Of a stretch of 64,000 nucleotides of DNA, positions 27,521 to 36,219 are shown one piece after another. Within the stretch, counting starts at the first letter, position 1; the number at the start of each line of letters is the position of its first letter. Where the stretch lies: contig NZ_AP024660.1 in NCBI RefSeq assembly GCF_019977395.1, positions 2,542,001 to 2,606,000 on the forward strand, given 5' to 3'. The notes beneath the pieces are model-generated. The model was not told the DNA's origin. It saw only the letters and a list, made by a program, of their open reading frames with translations, and made no database searches. The stretch comes from Arthrobacter sp. NicSoilC5 (GTDB lineage Bacteria > Actinomycetota > Actinomycetes > Actinomycetales > Micrococcaceae). Position numbers and translations under genes: made by a program.

Positions 27521-29434
27521 ATGCAGGGAACCGTTAACGAGGACGAAGAAGCGCGCCAGTATGTGCTGTCCGCGTTGGCACGGGAACGTGGCCTCGGCCT
27601 CGCAGCGGACCCGGACTTCGACCGGAGGATGGCCCGGCACTTTCCCACCCTCCGCAGCCTCTTCCATTCCCTGTACGGTGAGCGGACGGACTGGCTGGAG
27701 CAGCTCTCCGCGCTGGTGGTGCAGAGCGCAGCCTCCTGGCAGGAACGCGCGCAGGAACTGAAAACCCTGGACGCCGAACGGGAAGCGGACCCGGACTGGT
27801 TCCAGTCCAACCGGATGCTGGGCGGCGTCTGCTACGTGGACCGCTACGCCGAAAGCCTCGAAGGGGTCCGCGCCCGCATTCCGTACTTCAAGGAACTGGG
27901 CCTCACCTACCTGCACCTCATGCCGTTGTTCCTGGCGCCGGAACCACATTCGGATGGCGGGTATGCGGTCTCAAGCTACCGTGAGGTCAACCCAAAGCTG
28001 GGCACCATGGAGCAGCTGCGCTCCCTGGCAGCGGAACTGAGGGACAACGGCATCAACCTGGTGGTGGACTTCATCTTCAACCACACCTCGGACGAGCACG
28101 ACTGGGCCCGGAAGGCAGCCGCCGGGGACCCGGAATACAGCGGCTACTACTGGATCTTCCCGGACCGGACGCTCCCGGACGCCTTCGAGGCGGACGTGCG
28201 GGAGATCTTTCCCGAGAACCACCCCGGGTCCTTCATCCAGATGGCGGACGGCCGGTGGGTCTGGGCCACGTTCCACACCTACCAATGGGACCTGAACTAC
28301 TCCAATCCCGACGTCTTCCGGGCCATGGCGGCCGAGATGCTGTTCCTTGCCAACCAAGGCGTGGACATCCTGCGGATGGACGCGGTGGCGTTCATCTGGA
28401 AGCAGCTGGGCACCCCCTGCGAGAACCTGCCGCAGGCGCACACGCTGCTCCGCGCGTTCAACGCGGTGTGCCGGCTGGCGGCTCCGGCGCTGCTGTTCAA
28501 ATCCGAGGCCATCGTGCACCCGGACGAGGTAGCGCTCTACATCGACCGCAAGGAATGCCAGCTTTCCTACAACCCGCTGCAGATGGCCCTAATCTGGGAA
28601 TCGCTGGCCACCAGGGATGTCTCGCTCCTGGCCCAGGCACTGCACCGGCGGCACAACATCCCGCAGGGCACGGCATGGGTAAACTACGTCCGCAGCCATG
28701 ACGATATCGGCTGGACCTTCGCCGACGAGGACGCTGCCGAACTGGGCATCAACGGCTTCGACCACCGCCGCTTCCTGAACTCCTTCTACGTCAACCGCTT
28801 CCCGGGCAGCTTTGCCCGCGGCGTCCCGTTCCAGGACAACCCCAAGACCGGCGACTGCCGGATTTCAGGCACGACGGCGTCCCTGTGCGGCATGGAGGTG
28901 GACCCGGCTGAGGCGGTGGAACGGATCCTCCTGGCCCATTCGGTGCCCTTCAGCACCGGCGGCGTCCCGCTGCTGTACCTGGGCGACGAGGTGGGGCAGG
29001 TCAACGACTATGGGTACGCGTCCGAGCCCGGCCACGAGGAGGACAGCCGCTGGGTGCACCGCCCGCATTTCCCCGCGGAGCAGTACGCCCGCCGCCTGGA
29101 CCCGGCCACGCCGGAAGGAGCCGTATACGCCGGGCTGAAGCGGATGATCGAGGTCCGGACCAGCACCCCCGGACTGGCGGGGACCACGCTGATCGATTTC
29201 GGCACCAACAACCGCGCAGTGCTCGGCTACCAGCGGCCGGGCGCGACGGAGGACGGTCCCACCGTCCTGGCCCTGGCCAACTTCAGCGACTCCGCCCAGA
29301 CCCTCCCGGCTGAAACGTTCGGCGGCTTCTCCCCTGCCGCCGTCGACCTTCTCTCCGAAGCAGCCATGCAACTGGACGACGGCGTCACGCTCCTTCCCCG
29401 GCAATACCTCTGGCTGCGCGTCACGCCCCTCTAG
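27521..29434 (+). CDS. Amylosucrase (GH13)
   Basis: A 637-residue glycoside hydrolase family 13 protein, very similar along its length to Neisseria polysaccharea amylosucrase: VGGVCYVD-type N-domain end, LTYLHLMPLF, VVDFIFNHTS, the nucleophile Asp287 in DILRMDAVAFIWK, the acid Glu329 in FKSEAIVHPD, and YVRSHDDIGWTF. It transfers glucose from sucrose to a growing alpha-1,4-glucan, releasing fructose. The ATG at 27521 is preceded by GGAAGGGG and gives catalytic numbering one off the Neisseria enzyme; the GTG at 27455 is the alternative. No signal peptide, so intracellular. Confidence 0.92.
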   Translation: MQGTVNEDEEARQYVLSALARERGLGLAADPDFDRRMARHFPTLRSLFHSLYGERTDWLEQLSALVVQSAASWQERAQELKTLDAEREADPDWFQSNRMLGGVCYVDRYAESLEGVRARIPYFKELGLTYLHLMPLFLAPEPHSDGGYAVSSYREVNPKLGTMEQLRSLAAELRDNGINLVVDFIFNHTSDEHDWARKAAAGDPEYSGYYWIFPDRTLPDAFEADVREIFPENHPGSFIQMADGRWVWATFHTYQWDLNYSNPDVFRAMAAEMLFLANQGVDILRMDAVAFIWKQLGTPCENLPQAHTLLRAFNAVCRLAAPALLFKSEAIVHPDEVALYIDRKECQLSYNPLQMALIWESLATRDVSLLAQALHRRHNIPQGTAWVNYVRSHDDIGWTFADEDAAELGINGFDHRRFLNSFYVNRFPGSFARGVPFQDNPKTGDCRISGTTASLCGMEVDPAEAVERILLAHSVPFSTGGVPLLYLGDEVGQVNDYGYASEPGHEEDSRWVHRPHFPAEQYARRLDPATPEGAVYAGLKRMIEVRTSTPGLAGTTLIDFGTNNRAVLGYQRPGATEDGPTVLALANFSDSAQTLPAETFGGFSPAAVDLLSEAAMQLDDGVTLLPRQYLWLRVTPL

Positions 29435-29435
29435 C

Positions 29436-29501
29436 CCCAACTGGGTAGCGCGAAGTGTCGTTTTCGCGCCCCAAAGCGACACTTGGCGCTACTCAGTTGG
29501 G
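29436..29501. repeat. REP-like palindrome between amylosucrase and pheA
   Basis: Two 25-base arms (29436-29460, beginning CCCAACTGGGTAGCG, and 29477-29501, ending CTACTCAGTTGGG) are reverse complements with two mismatches around a 16-base loop. It starts two bases after the amylosucrase stop and ends 33 bases before pheA. It may act as a terminator. The regular form suggests a dispersed extragenic palindrome rather than a simple terminator. Confidence 0.7.
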
Positions 29502-29534
29502 CGGGCGGGGGCGCCGCGTGAAACCATACGGATC

Positions 29535-30389
29535 ATGGCCTCCAAGATTGCGTACCAGGGTGAGCCCGGCGCCAACTCCAATATCGCGTGTCAGCAGATG
29601 TTCCCGGACATGGAAAGCGTGCCGTGCGCCAGTTTTGAGGATGCCTTTGAGCTGGTGACCAGCGGCGAGGCGGAGCTGGCCATGATCCCCATCGAGAACT
29701 CGATCGCCGGCCGGGTGGCGGACATCCACATCCTGCTGCCGCAGTCCAACCTGCAGATCGTGGGCGAGTACTTCCTGCCCATCCATTTCGACCTGCTGGG
29801 CATCCCGGGCAGCACCATTCAAGGCGCCACGGAGGTCCACAGCCACATCCACGCACTGGGCCAGTGCCGGAAGCTGATCCGCGAGCACGGCCTCAAGCCC
29901 GTCATCGCCGGCGACACTGCCGGTTCGGCCAGGGAGGTGGCGGAATGGAACGATCCCCGCAAGCTCTCCCTCGCTCCCCCGCTGGCCGCCGACATCTACG
30001 GCCTGAAGGTCCTGGCCTCCCGGGTGGAGGACGACCCCTCCAACACCACCCGCTTCGTGGTCCTGGCCCGCGAAAAGGCACTGCCGGCCCGGGACGAACT
30101 TCCCGGACCGGCAGTCACCAGCTTTGTGTTCCGCGTGCGCAACGTCCCGTCCGCCCTGTACAAGGCACTGGGCGGCTTCGCCACCAACGGCGTGAACATG
30201 ACCCGGCTGGAAAGCTACATGGTGGGCAACGAGTTCGCGGCCACCATGTTCATGGCTGACGTCGAAGGCCACCCCGAGGACCTGCCGCTGAAGCTGGCCC
30301 TCGAGGAACTGGACTTCTTCACCACCGAGGTGCGGATCCTCGGCGTGTACGCCGCGGCCGACTACCGGGCCGCAGCCGCAACCGCCTGA
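29535..30389 (+). CDS. pheA: Prephenate dehydratase
   Basis: A 284-residue monofunctional enzyme converting prephenate to phenylpyruvate. Dehydratase domain about 4-185, with IAYQGEPGANSN, MIPIENSIAGRV and the active-site NTTRFVVL; C-terminal ACT domain about 200-275 (FATNGVNMTRLESYMVG) for phenylalanine feedback. It stands alone between the sugar operon and the hydroxylase. Its last 28 bases overlap the 3' end of the convergent hydroxylase gene. Confidence 0.95.
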   Translation: MASKIAYQGEPGANSNIACQQMFPDMESVPCASFEDAFELVTSGEAELAMIPIENSIAGRVADIHILLPQSNLQIVGEYFLPIHFDLLGIPGSTIQGATEVHSHIHALGQCRKLIREHGLKPVIAGDTAGSAREVAEWNDPRKLSLAPPLAADIYGLKVLASRVEDDPSNTTRFVVLAREKALPARDELPGPAVTSFVFRVRNVPSALYKALGGFATNGVNMTRLESYMVGNEFAATMFMADVEGHPEDLPLKLALEELDFFTTEVRILGVYAAADYRAAAATA

Positions 30390-32284
30390 CGCGGTGCCGC
30401 GGGGGCGGCCTTCAGCAGCGGCGTGAAGAACGCGCCCAGCTCCGCGGTTGCCGTCAGCGGCAGGACATTGGCCACGTACTGGTCCGGGCGGACCACCACC
30501 ACAACGCCGCTGCGGTCCAGGCCGCGGAGGTCGAAAATGTCCGCCTTGGGATCCGTGGCGTACACCTTCTCGTAGTCGGTCAGCTTGAACGGGCCTACCA
30601 GCGGCTTGAAGACGGCGGGCACGGCATTGATGTCGACGGCGGTGTGCGGCTGCTGGTAGATGACCTTCAGGTCGAACCACGCGTCCGGGTCGGCGCTGGC
30701 AGGGGTGGCAGCCAGCGGGGACTCCGGCGAGTTCGCGAACCACTCGGCGAGCATGTCCGTTGCCGAGTTGGTGCCCGGCAGGGCTGGGTCCGCGAAGACG
30801 TAGATCCGCCAGCGGCCGTCGGCGGTGGCGTGGTGGCCCAGATGGAGGGGGTTGGTGTCCCCCACCCGGACCACGGGTGCGGACTTGAAGCGCTTGCCGA
30901 CGGGGAATCCAGTGGCCAGGTCCTGGTGGTCGGTGCTCCCAACGATCAGGGACGGCGTGTACTGCGTCATGAAGCCGGCAGGGAATTCGGCGGTCTGCAC
31001 GTAGAAGTCCTCAAGGTCGGAAGGGTGTTCGAACTCCTCCGGCTTCTTGGCCATCATGGTGGACCATTCCTTGTCGAAGTCGATGAGGTTCTTCGCCACC
31101 ACTTGGCGTTCCTCGGAGTAGGTGCTCAGCAGGCTCTCCGGGCTGCGGCCCTCCAGGACGTGCCCCAGCTTCCAGGCGATGTTGAAGCCGTCCTGCATGG
31201 ACACGTTCATCCCCTGGCCGGCCTTGGCGCTGTGGGTGTGGCAGGCGTCCCCGGTGATGAACACCCGCGGGGTGCGGGTGCCGCGCTCGGCCGGCAGGAC
31301 GTCGTCGAACCTGTCCGTGAGCCGGTGGCCCACCTCGTAGACGCTGTGCCACGCGACGTTCCGGACGTCCAGCGTGTAGGGGTGCAGGATCGCGTTGGCC
31401 TTGGCGATGATCTCCTCGATGGTGGTGTTGCGGACCGAGTGCTGGCTGTTCGGATCCACTTCGCCCAGGTCTACGTACATGCGGAACAGGTGGCCGCCCT
31501 CGCGCGGGATCAGCAGGATGCTGCCCTCGGCACCCTGGATGGCGCACTTGGTCCGGATGTCCGGGAAGTCGGTGACGGCCAGCGTGTCCATGACGCCCCA
31601 GGCGTGGTTGGCCTGGTCGCCGGCAAGGGTGCAGCCGATGGCCTGGCGCACCTTGCTGCGCGCACCATCCGCGCCCACCACATACTTGGCGCGGACAATC
31701 CGCTCCTGGCCTTCGTTGGGTCCGGCGGTGTGGCGGAGGGTCACGGTGACGGGGTAGTCGCCCTCGCCGGCCACCGTCAGGCCCTCGAAGTCGTAGCCGT
31801 AATCAGGCTTAAGGCGGGTGGGCGAGTTCGCGGCAAATTCCGCGAAGTAGTCCAGCACGCGGGCCTGGTTGACGATCAGGTGGGGGAACTCGCTGATGCC
31901 CATCTCGTCATCCACGGCCCGGGCAGTCCGGATGATGTTCGCATGGTTGGCGGGATCCGGCTTCCAGAACGCCATTTCGGTGATGCGGTACGCCTCGGCG
32001 ATGATCCGCTCCGCGAAACCGAAGGCCTGGAACGTCTCCACGCTGCGCGCCTGGATGCCGTCGGCCTGCCCGATAGCGAGCCTGCCGGGGCGGCGTTCGA
32101 TGATCCGGGTGGTCACGTTGGGGAACATGGACAGCTGGGCCGCGGCGAGCATGCCGGCAGGTCCGGCGCCCACGATGAGGACGTCCACTTCGTCAGGAAG
32201 TTCCTCGGGGCGGTTAAGGCCGACGCCGGCCGCCGGCTGGATTCGCGGGTCACCGGATACGTATCCGTGGTGGTGGAACTGCAC
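30362..32284 (-). CDS. FAD-dependent aromatic hydroxylase (phenol 2-monooxygenase/MobA type)
   Basis: A 640-residue class A flavoprotein monooxygenase: DVLIVGAGPAGMLAA (FAD, residues about 34-48), VVGADGARSKVR (DG motif), RVFITGDACHTHSAKAGQGMN (GD motif), then a thioredoxin-like C-terminal domain (about 440-620) as in phenol hydroxylase and 3-hydroxybenzoate 4-monooxygenase MobA, whose length it matches. It stands divergent from the homoprotocatechuate operon, so it may hydroxylate 4- or 3-hydroxyphenylacetate to supply that pathway. A hydroxybenzoate substrate is equally possible from sequence. GTG start with GAGGAAA upstream. Confidence 0.87.
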   Translation of the reverse strand: MQFHHHGYVSGDPRIQPAAGVGLNRPEELPDEVDVLIVGAGPAGMLAAAQLSMFPNVTTRIIERRPGRLAIGQADGIQARSVETFQAFGFAERIIAEAYRITEMAFWKPDPANHANIIRTARAVDDEMGISEFPHLIVNQARVLDYFAEFAANSPTRLKPDYGYDFEGLTVAGEGDYPVTVTLRHTAGPNEGQERIVRAKYVVGADGARSKVRQAIGCTLAGDQANHAWGVMDTLAVTDFPDIRTKCAIQGAEGSILLIPREGGHLFRMYVDLGEVDPNSQHSVRNTTIEEIIAKANAILHPYTLDVRNVAWHSVYEVGHRLTDRFDDVLPAERGTRTPRVFITGDACHTHSAKAGQGMNVSMQDGFNIAWKLGHVLEGRSPESLLSTYSEERQVVAKNLIDFDKEWSTMMAKKPEEFEHPSDLEDFYVQTAEFPAGFMTQYTPSLIVGSTDHQDLATGFPVGKRFKSAPVVRVGDTNPLHLGHHATADGRWRIYVFADPALPGTNSATDMLAEWFANSPESPLAATPASADPDAWFDLKVIYQQPHTAVDINAVPAVFKPLVGPFKLTDYEKVYATDPKADIFDLRGLDRSGVVVVVRPDQYVANVLPLTATAELGAFFTPLLKAAPAAPRQAVAAAAR

Positions 32285-32326
32285 GGGCTTTCCTCACTTC
32301 GTTGTGATGACTATCGGGATTGAATG

Positions 32327-32361
32327 TGTTCTATATCAGAACAGATGATTCGATAATCGAA
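32327..32361. promoter_or_regulatory. Two adjacent palindromes upstream of the hydroxylase
   Basis: TGTTCT-ATATC-AGAACA (32327-32343) and TTCGAT-A-ATCGAA (32349-32361) are perfect inverted repeats in the intergenic region between the divergent hydroxylase and the homoprotocatechuate operon. They differ from each other and from the palindrome at 32481, so more than one regulator may act here. They lie within 80 bases upstream of the hydroxylase start. Confidence 0.6.
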
Positions 32362-32450
32362 ACTATAAATCTGGCTTCCACTGTACGCCCCATGTGATCC
32401 GGGCTACAAGTACCGTCGGGCAACTCGTCAAAAGCCCGGAAATTCAGGGG

Positions 32451-32492
32451 TTGACGACCCGCGCCGGATGGGTGATAGTGATCGTATACGAT
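32451..32492 (+). promoter_or_regulatory. Promoter and operator of the homoprotocatechuate operon
   Basis: TTGACG (32451-32456) and GATAGT (32474-32479) are 17 bases apart. The perfect 12-bp palindrome ATCGTATACGAT (32481-32492) follows at once, covering the expected transcription start. Palindromes of the type TNGTATACNA are common operators of FCD-type GntR regulators, and such a regulator is the second gene of the operon. Confidence 0.72.
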
Positions 32493-32516
32493 TTCGTACC
32501 TAATGAGGAGAAGGCT

Positions 32517-33983
32517 TTGGAGCAGGTCAACGGCGACACCCTGGCGGCAGCACGCAAGGTGATCGCAGTGCACATCAACTACCCCAGCCGGGCCACCCAG
32601 CGCGGCCGCACCCCGGCCCAGCCGTCCTACTTCCTCAAGCCTTCCAGCTCGCTGGCCCTGGGCGGAAGCCCCGTTGAGCGGCCCGCCGGCTGCGAACTGC
32701 TCGGCTACGAGGGCGAGATCGCCCTGGTGATCGGCAAGGCCGCCCGCCGTGTTTCCATCGAGGACGCCTGGAACCACGTCGCGGCCGTTACCGCCAGCAA
32801 CGACCTCGGCGTGTACGACCTCCGCTACGCGGACAAGGGCTCCAACCTCCGGTCCAAGGGCGGCGACGGGTTCACCCCCGTGGGACCGGCACTGATCCCG
32901 GCAGACGCCGTCGACCCCGCCAAACTGCGGATCCGCACCTGGCACAACGGGGTCCTGGTCCAGGACGACACCACCGGGGACCTGCTCTTCCCGTTCGCCC
33001 GGCTCGTCGCGGACCTCTCCCAGCTCCTCACGCTCGAGGAAGGTGACATCATCCTCACCGGCACGCCGGCCGGCGCCTCGGTCGCGAAGCCGGGCGACGT
33101 GCTGGAAGTGGAAGTGGAGACGGTGGACGGCCGCCTGTCCACCGGCCGGCTGGTCACCACCGTTGAGGAAGGCACGACGGCGTTCGCGGACTTTGGTGCC
33201 CGGCCCGAGGTCGATGACCTGCAGCGGGAGGAAGCCTACGGTTCCCGTGAAGCCGCGGGGCTTGCCGCCGTCGCGCCTGCCCTCACTCCGGAGCTGAAAG
33301 CCAAGCTGGAGTCCGTCGCCACCGCCACCCTGTCCTCCCAGATGCGCAAGCGCGGCCTTAACAACGTCAGCATCGACGGACTGCAGGCCACCCGCCCGGA
33401 CCGCCGCGTGGTGGGACTGGCCCGCACCCTGCGCTACGTCCCCAACCGCGAGGACCTGTTCAAGACCCACGGCGGCGGCTTCAACGCCCAAAAGAAGGCC
33501 ATCGACTCCGTGAACGAAGGCGAAATCCTGGTCATGGAAGCCCGCGGCGAAAAGGGAACCGGCACCGTGGGCGACATCCTGGCCCTCCGCGCCCAGGTCC
33601 GCGGCGCCGCTGCCATCATCACCGACGGTGGCGTCCGCGACTACTCCGCCGTGGCGGACCTGGAGATGCCCACCTACTTCGCCAACCCACATCCGGCTGT
33701 GCTGGGGCGCCGCCACATCCCGTGGGACACGGACATCACCATCGCCTGCGGCGGCGCCACCGTACAGCCCGGCGACATCATCGTGGCCGATTCCGACGGC
33801 ATCCTGGTGATCCCGCCGGCCATCGCCGAAGAACTGGTGGCGGACTGCATCCAGCAGGAGAAGGAAGAGACTTTCATCTTCGAGATGGTCAAGCAGGGCA
33901 ACAGCGTGGACGGCCTCTACCCCATGAACGCTGAATGGCAGGCCCGGTACCAGGAGTGGGAAGCAGGAAACCACAATGACTGA
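32517..33983 (+). CDS. FAH-RraA fusion, putative HpaG-equivalent decarboxylase/isomerase
   Basis: A 488-residue two-domain protein. Residues about 40-230 are a fumarylacetoacetate-hydrolase fold with metal-site segments YEGEIALVIG and ASNDLGVYDLR and the end motif LTGTPAGASVAKPGD. Residues about 255-470 are an RraA/HMG-aldolase domain with ARGEKGTGTVGDILALRA and ITDGGVRDY. Canonical HpaG has two FAH domains doing OPET decarboxylation and HHDD isomerisation; here an RraA domain, a family with known oxaloacetate-decarboxylase activity, replaces one. The TTG at 32517 with GAGGAG six bases upstream is preferred; the operator and promoter lie in the upstream open frame. Confidence 0.82.
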   Translation: MEQVNGDTLAAARKVIAVHINYPSRATQRGRTPAQPSYFLKPSSSLALGGSPVERPAGCELLGYEGEIALVIGKAARRVSIEDAWNHVAAVTASNDLGVYDLRYADKGSNLRSKGGDGFTPVGPALIPADAVDPAKLRIRTWHNGVLVQDDTTGDLLFPFARLVADLSQLLTLEEGDIILTGTPAGASVAKPGDVLEVEVETVDGRLSTGRLVTTVEEGTTAFADFGARPEVDDLQREEAYGSREAAGLAAVAPALTPELKAKLESVATATLSSQMRKRGLNNVSIDGLQATRPDRRVVGLARTLRYVPNREDLFKTHGGGFNAQKKAIDSVNEGEILVMEARGEKGTGTVGDILALRAQVRGAAAIITDGGVRDYSAVADLEMPTYFANPHPAVLGRRHIPWDTDITIACGGATVQPGDIIVADSDGILVIPPAIAEELVADCIQQEKEETFIFEMVKQGNSVDGLYPMNAEWQARYQEWEAGNHND

Positions 33984-34641
33984 GGCCACCATGGTTGCCG
34001 GCAGCAAGTCCGAGCAGGCCTACCAGGCCGTCAAGGCCCGGATTGTCGAAGGCACCTATACCCCCGGCTACCGGCTGGTCCTGGGCGCCATCGCCAAGGA
34101 CCTGGGGTTCAGCGTGGTCCCCGTCCGCGAAGCCATCCGCCGGCTGGAAGCCGAAGGCCTGGTGACGTTCGAACGCAACGTGGGCGCCACCGTGGCCGGC
34201 ATCGACCCCACCGAATACCTCTACACCATGCAGACCCTCAGCATCGTGGAAGGCGCCGCCACCGCGCTGTCCGCCCCGCTGATCGATCCCGCAGCCGTGG
34301 CCAGGGCCCGCGCCGTGAACGAAGAGATGCGCGAATGCCTGGACCACTTCGACCCCGTCCGGTTCACACAGCTCAACCAGGACTTCCACAGCGTCCTGTT
34401 CGAGCACTGCCCCAACCCGCACATCCTGGACCTGGTGCACCGCGGCTGGAACCGGCTCGCAGCCATCCGCTCCTCCACGTTCCGCTTCGTCCCGGGCCGC
34501 GCCCGCGATTCCGTGGATGAACACGAAAACCTGCTGAAGCTCATCGAAACCGGAGCCGACGCAGAGCAGATCGAAAAAGCCGCCCGGCTCCACCGCTCGG
34601 CAACCCTTGACGCATATCTCGCCCAAGCAAAGCACCAGTAA
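33976..34641 (+). CDS. GntR family regulator of the homoprotocatechuate operon
   Basis: A 221-residue FCD-type GntR regulator: winged HTH about 12-75 (LGFSVVPVREAIRRLEAEGLVTFE), then the helical FCD domain with LNQDFHSVLFEHCPNPH as metal/ligand segment. It overlaps the fusion gene by 8 bases and precedes hpaE by 11, so it is co-transcribed with the pathway and probably autoregulates at the palindrome at 32481-32492. Confidence 0.87.
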   Translation: MTEATMVAGSKSEQAYQAVKARIVEGTYTPGYRLVLGAIAKDLGFSVVPVREAIRRLEAEGLVTFERNVGATVAGIDPTEYLYTMQTLSIVEGAATALSAPLIDPAAVARARAVNEEMRECLDHFDPVRFTQLNQDFHSVLFEHCPNPHILDLVHRGWNRLAAIRSSTFRFVPGRARDSVDEHENLLKLIETGADAEQIEKAARLHRSATLDAYLAQAKHQ

Positions 34642-34652
34642 GGACTTCAACG

Positions 34653-36164
34653 ATGACGACCTCAGTAGAAACCGCCAAGCACTACGTCCCTGAGGACCTG
34701 CCCACCCACATCCAGCACTACATCAACGGCCAGTTCGTCGATTCCGTGGGCGGCAAGACCTTCGACGTCCTGGACCCGGTGTCCAACAGGAACTACGCCA
34801 CCGCCGCGGCCGGCCAAAAGGAAGACATCGATCTCGCCGTCGCCGCCGCCCGCGACGCGTTCGTGAACGGCCCCTGGCCGAAGATGAAGCCCCGCGAGCG
34901 CGCCCGCATCCTGAACAGGATCGCCGACGCCGTCGAGGCCCAGGAAGCCCGCCTCGCCGAACTGGAAACGTTCGATACCGGACTGCCGATCACCCAGGCC
35001 AAGGGCCAGGCCCTCCGCGCCGCCGAGAACTTCCGCTTCTTCGCTGACCTGATCGTGGCCCAGTTTGATGACGCCATGAAGGTCCCGGGCTCGCAGATCA
35101 ACTACGTGAACCGCAAGCCAATCGGCGTCGCGGGCCTCATTACCCCGTGGAACACCCCCTTCATGCTCGAGTCCTGGAAGCTGGCCCCGGCCCTGGCCAC
35201 CGGCAACACCGTGGTCCTCAAGCCGGCCGAGTTCACCCCGCTCTCCGCTTCCCTGTGGGCCACCATCTTCAAGGACGCCGGCCTGCCCGATGGCGTCTTC
35301 AACCTGGTCAACGGCCTGGGCGAGGAAGCCGGCGACGCCCTGGTCAAGCACCCGGACGTCCCGCTGATCTCCTTCACCGGCGAGACCACCACCGGCCAGA
35401 CGATCTTCCGCAACGCCGCCGCCAACCTCAAGGGCCTCTCCATGGAACTCGGCGGCAAGTCCCCCTGCGTCGTATTTGCCGACGCGGACCTGGACGCCGC
35501 CATCGATTCCGCCCTGTTCGGCGTCTTCTCCCTCAACGGCGAGCGCTGCACCGCCGGCTCCCGCATCCTGGTGGAGCGCGCCATCTACGACGAATTCTGC
35601 GAAAAGTACGCCGCCCGGGCCAAGAACATCGTGGTCGGCGATCCCCACGACCCCAAGACCCAGGTGGGCGCCCTGGTCCACCCCGAGCACTACGAGAAGG
35701 TGGCCTCCTACGTGGAGATCGGCAAGTCCGAAGGCCGGCTCCTGGCCGGCGGCGGCCGCCCCGGCCACCTGCCCGAAGGCAACTACATCGCACCCACGGT
35801 GTTTGCCGACGTCGCCCCCGACGCCCGGATCTTCCAGGAGGAGATCTTCGGACCGGTCGTGGCCATCACCCCGTTCGAGAACGACGACGAGGCCCTCGCC
35901 CTGGCGAACAACACCAAGTACGGCCTGGCCGCCTACATCTGGACCCAGAACCTCACCCGGGCCCACAACTTCTCGCAGAACGTCGAGGCCGGCATGGTGT
36001 GGCTGAACAGCCACAACGTCCGCGACCTGCGCACCCCGTTCGGCGGCGTCAAGGCCTCGGGCCTGGGCCACGAGGGCGGCTACCGCTCCATCGACTTCTA
36101 CACCGACCAGCAGGCCGTGCACATCACGCTCGGCACCGTCCACACCCCCAAATTCGGCGCCTAA
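34653..36164 (+). CDS. hpaE: 5-carboxymethyl-2-hydroxymuconate semialdehyde dehydrogenase
   Basis: A 503-residue NAD-dependent aldehyde dehydrogenase with Glu265 (LSMELGGKSP) and catalytic Cys299 in LNGERCTAGSR, the form typical of HpaE. It oxidises the ring-cleavage product CHMS to 5-carboxymethyl-2-hydroxymuconate. Position between the regulator and the ring-cleavage dioxygenase supports the call. Length and start are normal, with AAGGA upstream. Confidence 0.92.
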   Translation: MTTSVETAKHYVPEDLPTHIQHYINGQFVDSVGGKTFDVLDPVSNRNYATAAAGQKEDIDLAVAAARDAFVNGPWPKMKPRERARILNRIADAVEAQEARLAELETFDTGLPITQAKGQALRAAENFRFFADLIVAQFDDAMKVPGSQINYVNRKPIGVAGLITPWNTPFMLESWKLAPALATGNTVVLKPAEFTPLSASLWATIFKDAGLPDGVFNLVNGLGEEAGDALVKHPDVPLISFTGETTTGQTIFRNAAANLKGLSMELGGKSPCVVFADADLDAAIDSALFGVFSLNGERCTAGSRILVERAIYDEFCEKYAARAKNIVVGDPHDPKTQVGALVHPEHYEKVASYVEIGKSEGRLLAGGGRPGHLPEGNYIAPTVFADVAPDARIFQEEIFGPVVAITPFENDDEALALANNTKYGLAAYIWTQNLTRAHNFSQNVEAGMVWLNSHNVRDLRTPFGGVKASGLGHEGGYRSIDFYTDQQAVHITLGTVHTPKFGA

Positions 36165-36219
36165 GCCAGCCGGCCGCCGTCGTACTTTCCACGCCCCCTT
36201 TCAAAGAAGAGAGACTCCA

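Noticed and set aside
32394..32516. Upstream start of the FAH-RraA gene at 32394
   Set aside because: The extra 41 codons cover a good promoter and the GTATAC operator, and the TTG at 32517 has a perfect ribosome-binding site.
32331..34007. 558-codon minus-strand frame opposite the FAH-RraA gene
   Set aside because: Shadow of a gene with two recognised domains; no motifs of its own and it covers the operon promoter.
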